From NCBI GenBank assembly GCA_963971535.1, contig OZ020593.1, positions 42,005,766 through 42,069,765 on the forward strand: a stretch of 64,000 nucleotides of DNA, read 5' to 3'. Within the stretch, counting starts at the first letter, position 1; each line of letters begins with the position of its first letter. A program made the translations under genes and the position numbers. The notes beneath the pieces were generated by a model. It was not told the DNA's origin, searched no databases, and was given only the letters and a program-made list of their open reading frames with translations. This stretch comes from Notolepis coatsorum (taxonomy: Eukaryota; Chordata; Actinopteri; Aulopiformes; Paralepididae). Shown here piece by piece: positions 57,388 to 64,000 of this stretch.

Positions 57388-59281
57388 TGTAGCAGGGTGG
57401 ATTATCCCTGCTTCGTGGGAACGGGTGGGCACAATCACTGGGTAGCGAGACACAGTAGAGCTCTGTCTAACTGCACCTCCGTCTTTGAGTCTGGAGCTTC
57501 AACTGGAGGCTGGCAGTGCGAGTGGATGGGGCCCGGGATTTACCAACCTGGTCTGGTACTCTGGTCTTCCTCCCCTGCAGCAGGGCGGTCAGCAGTACTC
57601 CCCAACACGCTCCCACTTCCCCCAATACAACCCTCCCACACCTAGTGACTGAATTGTAAATAAATAACTTGGTTCCCCCCGCAAGCAGTACCCTCCCTCA
57701 GTGACACTAGAAACCTTACAATAAAAAGGGAAAGGTGGAATAGGAAGGGGTTAATGGTATTAACGTTACCCACACCAAAAGAGTTGTTAAACGGCTCATG
57801 AATGGGCACGCACACAGAACTCCCATCTAATTCTTTAATGCTATTTTGTACTGTTCAGTTACACGAATGAATGGGAGTGCTCTAATGGACTGTAGTCCTA
57901 CCATAACTCCATGTGTAACTCAATACCTTATGTCTACGTATATTCTACACACACCTCCGTGTTAGTGCCTGGAGTAATATACTTTAATGTGTTTTACTCA
58001 TCACCCACGTCTGGGTCAACACCCTGTATAATACCTCTGACAGGCTTTAATTATACGGCAAGAATAATACCTCTCTAGGCTTTACTTATAAGGCAACAGG
58101 TCTGTAACCTCCCCACAGGGAAAGGGTTAATTAGATGGGAAAATATTATTAAACACAAACACGTTATCACACTCAAAAGAAATCAAAATGTGGGCCGACT
58201 TTACCAGAACAAAAGTCCTATGCTAATGCCGGCATGTAATGTTTGGGGTACCCCTTTATGAACGGTAGTTAGCAACTTTAGCTTCGCCCGCAGGCCGCAC
58301 CACCCTGTGTACTGTGTAATAGCTCCGGAGCATAGATGCTCAATTGTACTCAACCAAAATGGCGGCCTCGCCACGCCACCGTTGTCCGGAAGGCAAGATG
58401 GCGTCGAACGCTCTCGGCGAGGGCGCTAGCAAGCGGGGCTGGAGCGGAGGGCAGTGTTGGGCTGAGAGCGTGTGCTGGGTGGTGGCGACCTCTGTTGGTC
58501 GGGACGAACTCCCGTGCTCTGAAGACAGCCTGGTGCAGATCTGGTTGTAGACAGCCGGAGCAGACCGGTTGTAGACGGTTGGTGTTGGGTCGACGCGCAT
58601 TTATAAGCTTGCCCTCACTAACACTGCAGCTACACTCTGGGTCCCAAACAGCCCTCCTGCTAGACGGGGTATATAATAACGCAGGGTGTCCCTAAACACC
58701 GGTCCTCTTCACGCCACGCTGGCGGGGCGCCTCCATAGAGGGGATAGCTTTAACTTAAGCCCAACTCGGCTATACCGCCTTTGTTCTAGGATAACTCGTT
58801 TTATATCACTAGGGAATTCAGTAGGGAAACATGCAACACGCTTCTACGTTTACTGTTATAGGATAACCCGTCGCTCGCTCCGGCGGGGCTCTCCGGCGGG
58901 GCTCTCCGGTGGTTCTTTAACGGGGCTATTCCAAAGCACCTCCCGTTGTAGCTGCGACCGGTCACGGCGACATCCCAAGCCGAAGAGGCTCGCCTTCCCT
59001 CTTCCATCCCCATTTACTTGCTCCCCCGGCTCTCTGGTACGCTCTCTGCCTGCCACCGCCCCCTGCTGGTCGCCAACTAGCCACACAGGGAGGCTGGGTG
59101 AGTGAATATGGTCCAGCGATACTGTTCATAATCCATATTCCAGCGAGTAGGACAAGGAGGAGCCTGCATCATTGTTTGAAGGAATATTAATGGAAACTAA
59201 TTAGAATGTCTTGGTGCACAAAGGGGAGATAAAAGGCAAGTCAGCACATCTGAATAATAGGCATATTTTCAGGTTGCTACA
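57388..59281 (-). mobile_element. Gypsy-like LTR, 1894 bp
   Basis: On + it begins TGTAGCAGGGTGG and ends CAGGTTGCTACA, so the termini TGTAGCA and TGCTACA are perfect inverted repeats. A TATA-like CTTATAAATG on the minus strand lies at about 58598-58607. The LTR is long for a Gypsy element. No second copy is present in the window to confirm the edges. Confidence 0.83.
58598..58607 (-). promoter_or_regulatory. TATA-like box in the Gypsy-like LTR
   Basis: Minus-strand CTTATAAATG lies within the LTR, about 1.2 kb upstream of the LTR 3' end. The position is compatible with a U3 promoter. It is inferred from sequence only. Confidence 0.45.
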
Positions 59282-59284
59282 ATA

Positions 59285-59348
59285 GTTTGTCTCTCCTGCC
59301 CATGTAAAGCGTCTTTGAGCACCTGGAAAAGCGCTATATAAGATAGAT

Positions 59349-59393
<45 letters not shown>
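59285..59393 (+). repeat. Retroposon-like end with (ATT)n
   Basis: Reads GTCTCTCCTGCCCATGTAAA, then GCGCTATATAAGATAGATGT and an ATT run (59349-59391). This is a common vertebrate repeat end. Confidence 0.65.
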
Positions 59394-59395
<2 letters not shown>

Positions 59396-59643
59396 AACAC
59401 ACAGTAACTACATGCATCATTGTTTACAATGAACGGTGGGGCTAATCGAAAGGACTGGACACGGACGCGTTAAAAAGCAATCAATTAATTTAATATAACA
59501 GTCCGGTTCTGTGTTTGTTTGTGTCTGTAGATTGTTGGTGAACAACTAACTTTAGGTTAGTTTAACGCGTCCGTGTCCAGTCCTTTAGATTAGCCCCACC
59601 GTTCATTGTAAACAATGATGCATGTAGTCACTGTGTGTTGTTG
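59394..59643. mobile_element. Foldback element, 81-bp arms
   Basis: 59394-59474 and 59561-59643 are near-perfect reverse complements (CATGCATCATTGTTTACAAT, GGTGGGGCTAATC and GGACTGGACACGGACGCGTT). An 86-bp AT-rich loop separates them. No transposase is present. Confidence 0.93.
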
Positions 59644-60116
59644 TAGCCACCGGGTAAATCGCGATTTTTGATTGGTTTGTCATGACAAACCAATTACATA
59701 ATCCAACATATGTGTAAAGGCACAACATAGTCCAGTTAACGGTATATTTTTTTAATGATTCGTTACGGCGTAATCAATACTTCCATTTGTATAAATTGCG
59801 TTAAGGGGAGCTTAGTATTCCTGCCTCTGAGGAGCGCGTCGCGGCTCATGCGCATGCGCGCGGTCGGATCAGAGCAATGCGGAAGGACATGTTGGCTGCC
59901 GAAAGTATTCACGCGTCTGGGTCCTTTGGTGCATCAACATTAACAGACAATTAAAGTAGAATGAAATCAAATGGAATATATAAACTAAATTAGAATATTC
60001 TTTCTTATTACAGGTGCAATCAAGCCCATTGTGATATTTCCTCCGACGCCAGAGGAGCAACAGAACAACTGCATTTGATCTCGTCTTGTCGATGGTGTAA
60101 AATGAATTACGTATAT
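59644..60116. other. Unassigned, with a terminal motif shared with 52065-52487
   Basis: GAAAGTATTCACGCGTCTGG at 59899-59918 matches the foldback end near 52463-52477. The rest is unrecognised. Confidence 0.45.
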
Positions 60117-60608
60117 TGTTAGTAAGTTAGCCCTGTAATAAGCGGGATAATGTATAGTGTCGTGGAAATATATTATCATGTTCTTATAGATCTGTGTTGA
60201 GATATCATGTTATACAGCTTGACTCTCAGTATGACCAGGTTGACTGGTTGATGTGTGTATGTCTCTTTAAGAAAACTCCAATGGACTGACATCTCGCCAG
60301 CCATAACTTCTTTGTTGTTGTTCCCACTGGCTGAGAGCCATTTTGTTTACCTTCGTCATCATATCTGATGTGTTGTGTTGTGTCTGACAACTGTGTATTT
60401 GGCATACGTGTGAACAGCGTTCTGGGTCAGTCTTCGGCCAGACGCTAGTGGGTTAACATATTGTCTCTGGCTGTTGACTGTCCTTTCAGACGTGGCCACG
60501 GTGAAATAACTTTTCTTCTTATTGTAAATAAACTTTCCTATTATTAATAATGACTCATAATGATTTGTAAACAGCTCATCGTTTAGTCCTTTAATATTTC
60601 CCATTACA
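60117..60608 (+). mobile_element. Putative LTR (+ strand) of an ERV-like or LTR element
   Basis: The stretch starts TGTTAGTAAGTTAG, contains AATAAA (60528-60533) and ends CCATTACA. It is followed by GATGGCGACGAGAGAAATTA, whose TGGCGACGAG is placed like a primer site. The left edge is a guess because no second LTR is available. Confidence 0.45.
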
Positions 60609-61239
60609 GATGGCGACGAGAGAAATTATGGGATTTTTTTTTAACTAGTTTATTAGATTTTAAAGCGATGGGAGTCGAGGTGGCCGCGGAGCGGGCTCTG
60701 CAGACAGGGTGAATCTTGAGTTTCCAGGGAAGCGCTTTCCTGTCTCATACTCCTCCGCGCATTGTGAGGGGGAGAGAACCACCTGCGTTGTCCGTTTTGC
60801 TGTTACCTCCGGCTAGAACCTTGGGAACGCGTGGGGAACATTCGGTGAGCTGTTGGCATTCTGTTTAAAGCGGTTTTGTTTTGCATCTATAAAGTAGTTA
60901 GGTTACGATTAGATTAGGACGTCTAGGTTGACCAGATAGCGTATGACACAAAGTGGTGATTGCCGACGAGCAGTCCAGGGGAGATAATATCTCTTGCCTC
61001 AAAGCCTCCGAGATAAGACAAGGAGAAGGGGGACGCCTGTCTACGACTGTCTTGTCAACTCTGACAGGTAAACCTATGGGGATGCATGTGGGAGTTTGAA
61101 GTTATTTTTGGGGTTCTGGGTCTAGATGGGGTCTAACACTAGAACATAGTAGGGTTAGAGTTGTTGAGTCTCTGGGTCCAGGTGGGGACAAACACTATGT
61201 AGTAAATTCCCACAGAACTCTACAATAATCTGAGGTTAT
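60609..61239 (+). other. Leader-like region after the putative + LTR
   Basis: GC-rich, non-coding sequence with two donor-like sites (TTCG/GTGAGC near 60844 and GACAG/GTAAAC near 61068), as expected of a retroviral leader. A related G-rich phrase (TGGGTCTAGATGGGG and TGGGTCCAGGTGGGG) appears twice. No gag frame follows, so the element is cut off. Confidence 0.4.
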
Positions 61240-62098
61240 TGTAGTACAGTACAAATGAGATTGCTTATCTGGAAGGAGGAGAAAGGGATCATATTGATAG
61301 ATTTGTTGATCTCTTCAGCAGATGAAGAATTAAACGTGTAGGCCAGACAAACCATGAACTATAGTCCAATTCAACATTTATTTGATCAGAGCCAGAGGCC
61401 AAGGTGAATAGGACAAAAGATTATCAGAAAACATTAACAGGGCTGTCTGTGTACAGAAATCACAATCAGGTTTGCATTCTCAAACCTCAATATGTACATA
61501 AACAGTCACTTGGTAACATAATTTGAACATACATTGACCATACTGCACACATTATACATGAGTAAATCTGGTTTCAGACATTAAGGATTAAACAACAAAT
61601 GGTGTTTCCCATGTATTTACTCACATAAAATGCAACACAGCACAGCATCAGTCAGTCTCTCGGTGGTGGAGCGGTGGAGCCACAGACCCCTGGGGTTGGT
61701 TTGGTCTGGGGCTCCCGAACCACCATTTTGTGTCCTCTTATATACTATAATTTCTAGCCAATAATAGAATACAGTTGGTTCGTGGGCGATCTCCTGTGGG
61801 GGCTGGCAGCCCCCACCTCTGGGTTTCTCTGTGGGTTCCTGTTGGATCTTGTCTCACGGGTGGGGGCTGGCATGATGTCATCTAGTGGGGTGGTGTGAAT
61901 ACTCTTTGACCCTTTGGGCCTTATTACCATACAGTACTAATCTGGTCACATAGTGGGGGTGGAGAATGGCTCTCTGTCACCCCTGTTTCATCCATATTTA
62001 GCACTGAAAACCCACTCTGCTAGTTGACAGAGTAGCTGTGATGATCTCTAATTATTCACACATATTATTTATGAAATTCCACGTCAATATTTACCACA
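61240..62098 (-). mobile_element. 3' LTR of an ERV-like element (minus strand)
   Basis: On the minus strand the LTR begins TGTGGTAAATATTG directly after a polypurine tract. It carries a TATA box TAGTATATAAGAGG (61736-61749) and AATAAA (61382-61377). The far end is placed at TGTAGTAC (61240) by the TG...CA rule and is uncertain. The internal region should continue to the right beyond the window. Confidence 0.7.
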
Positions 62099-62110
62099 TT
62101 TCCCCGTTTT
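62099..62110 (-). other. Polypurine tract
   Basis: Minus strand AAAACGGGGAAA sits immediately 5' of the LTR start, the expected position for plus-strand DNA priming in a retrovirus or LTR retrotransposon. Confidence 0.8.
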
Positions 62111-64000
62111 GACGATTCTTATCGTCACATATGATATATTGACTTGATTTTCTATACATACTAACCATACATAATAAAATCCATTTTTTCCAAAATTAAA
62201 ATTCATTTTTTCAAAATTTCTCCATTTTTTCTTTTTCCATTTTTCTTTGGTACATATCATCAATTAGCTTTTGCTCCTCAAGGCTCATAGCCAGAGGCCT
62301 ACTTTTGAAACAACAACTTTTGAGCTTGTTGAACACAATAAAACAATTTAATCTAATCATTATACCTTTAAATAAAACACAATTTTTAAAAACCCATTTT
62401 TCTTAAGTTACAGCACTTTTGATTCCACATTCTTTCACAAGATCTGAGGAAGACACAGAAATTATTATTCATTCTTTCATACATTTTGCTTTTTTCTCTT
62501 GTTAATTCCTTTTCCAAGACAGCACAATCACATTTGCTTAATCAACTCAGTTGGTCTTCTCACCTCTCCCCCCTTTATGAACATACCATGGACATAATAC
62601 CTACCACCTCGGCGCACAGTAGGACAGGGAAGGCGGAGCATCACTCAAGGAAAAAAATTTTCACCACCTCATTTTGGCCATAATCTACACCTAATATTCT
62701 ACCTATGTGCATGTGTTTAGTACTCCTGCGTTGTGTCATAATCTATACCAGTTGTTACCGTTCAGTCACCTCCCGTTCAACATACCAATCACACCACATC
62801 CAACAGAGGCCCTTGCTCAACTCCAGTCTCTGACCGTTTTCGCCCCCCCCCTCCACCCCATGTCGGCCAGCCTCAGCTGTAGCCACTGTTTGTAGGCCTG
62901 TGACCTCGTCATATTTTGACCCATGACTGTATTTCCTTGGATCTACAGACGACTCTGTCAGCCTGGCGGTTTGTCCCAAACCTCCGGCCGCTGTTCTCGG
63001 GGCTATTTTGAAGGAGGGGCCAGGGTCCACAAGCGACCTCTCTTCACAATCCAACAATCTCCCACAGGAAATGACTGAACGGGTTCACACCATTGTCTCA
63101 TAATCTAATGAAATGTATTCCTACACATCTTCCATGACTCCTCTACCTGTGACGGTCCGTCCTCCCCCCCGACCGAAACTGCGAGGGAACAAAACACAAA
63201 ACAAATTTTCTTTACATAACATGAAATATATCTCCAAGAGAAACCAAACGGTAATCATTATGCAAACGTGATGGGACCACTTAGCTATTGTTGACATTCC
63301 GTTGACGTTTCGTCGCCACTTCCTCCAGCCTTCTCCACTCACTCAGACCATAACAGAGAAATAAGAAACAAAAGGCAAATAATCAAAAAAAACATTCCAA
63401 CAGATGTGAAAGCAAATCAATGAAATTAACCAGCTCCAACCGCAGACCACCTCAATGGTTATTTAGAAAGAAAAGAAAAGAAATTTAAAACCCTACATCT
63501 AAACCCCATCACACCTGTCATTGTGATTTTGACACCTTTCAAGCCAGCACATTCACCCTCTACAGGCCCCATTCACACCCAATCAGGCCACACAATCATA
63601 GATTAAAAATAGAAAAGAAATCTAAAAATCTAAATTCAATACCCCATCCATACAAAACATTCAAAAGAAATCAAATCAAATGAAATTAATAAAAATAAAC
63701 TCCTTCAGTAAAACAAATGATATGAAACAAATGATAAGCGACAATAATTCCCAGGTCTATTTGTGGTATAACCCAAGTGGTTTGATATGCTCCTTATTCT
63801 GATAGACAGGATAACAGCCCTACTACTCATTAACGTCATTATTGTTTTATTTTACCTAGATATGACTTATACTAAAAGTGGTCTGCTGGCTCACCCAGCT
63901 GACATCTGATCCCGACACAAGATCTAACATCCTGTCTATTGTTAGGCCTTAACTAGATAACAGAATCGGTTTACGATGTCATCAACAGCTCAATCATTCA
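62111..64000 (-). other. Internal 3' region of the ERV-like element, no recognised gene
   Basis: This is the sequence upstream (minus strand) of the polypurine tract. Minus-strand frames of 100 codons at 63057-62755 and 73 codons at 63342-63121 exist, but neither shows motifs I can assign to env, pol or an accessory gene. The first has an excess of Gly, Arg and Glu, and the second has a hydrophobic start. They may be decayed env or 3' noncoding sequence. The right edge lies outside the window. Confidence 0.35.

Larger units (their letters stand above)
55481..59281 (-). mobile_element. Ty3/Gypsy-like LTR retrotransposon, 5' portion only
   Basis: On the minus strand the order is LTR (59281-57388), primer-binding-site region (57385-57368), leader, then a broken gag (57320-55483). 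Neither pol nor a second LTR is present. The copy is cut near 55481, beside an unrelated retroposon tail. It is strongly GC-rich compared with its flanks. Confidence 0.88.

Noticed and set aside
55483-57645. Several + strand open frames of 80-165 codons
   Set aside because: They are antisense to the GC-rich gag on the minus strand. High GC content alone keeps these frames open.
62707-63057. A minus-strand 100-codon frame as env or accessory gene of the ERV-like element
   Set aside because: No signal peptide, transmembrane segment or family motif could be recognised, so only the region is described and no gene is called.

Overview
The window is vertebrate genomic DNA, almost certainly from a teleost fish. 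It contains one recognisable host gene: the last six coding exons of psd3, which encodes EFA6D, a PH and SEC7 domain Arf6 guanine nucleotide exchange factor. These exons are on the + strand between 28227 and 43455. A stop codon lies at 43453-43455, and the 3' UTR probably runs to an AATAAA at 46927. Every exon junction has an AG/GT boundary and a compatible phase, giving 303 C-terminal residues: the end of the SEC7 linker, the whole PH domain, the helical coiled-coil region and a Ser/Lys-rich tail. The SEC7 exons are not visible, so the intron to the left is probably at least 28.2 kb long. The teleost assignment rests on the repeat content: fish-type L1, L2/Rex-like LINEs, tRNA-derived SINEs, hAT and TTAA-target MITEs, a Gypsy-like element and an ERV-like LTR.

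Layout. 1-3.3 kb holds old MITE and SINE pieces. 3.3-10.3 kb is a 5'-truncated L1 with a 13-bp target-site duplication (TSD), split by a 1.9-kb hAT element with an 8-bp TSD. 10.3-11.8 kb holds two tandem arrays, one with an internal inversion. 12.0-15.1 kb is an L2/Rex-like LINE. 15.5-18.1 kb holds a TTAA-flanked MITE, a SINE pair and a minisatellite. 19.7-22.2 kb is a minus-strand LINE, here called LINE X, with a (CAAT)n tail and an inserted 282-bp hAT MITE. 22.5-28.1 kb is a stack of MITEs, a SINE, an L1 remnant and a large palindrome. 28.2-47 kb is the psd3 3' half, whose introns carry three hAT insertions, a LINE fragment and a 329-bp pure TTC tract. 47-55 kb is a second repeat cluster, including a three-layer nest at 48.3-50.3 kb. 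55.5-59.3 kb is a minus-strand Gypsy-like 5' end (LTR, primer site, broken gag). 60.1-64 kb holds two LTR-like structures pointing toward each other, the second preceded by a clear polypurine tract.

The most unusual signal is a dispersed family of roughly 0.9-2.2 kb elements flanked by TTAA. Five copies preserve a short exon-like segment that ends at a GTAAG- or GTAAC-type splice donor. Three of them share an ATGGCGATC start, and two have upstream CCAAT, GC-box and AT-rich core promoter-like motifs. Other notable structures are a 66-bp tandem triplication that copies the splice donor of a psd3 PH-domain exon, a 50/51-bp inverted repeat just downstream of another psd3 exon, and several insertions that can be dated relative to one another by interrupted reading frames or paralogous empty sites.

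All calls come from reading the sequence. No database search was run, so family names for transposons are assignments by motif, end structure and TSD length.
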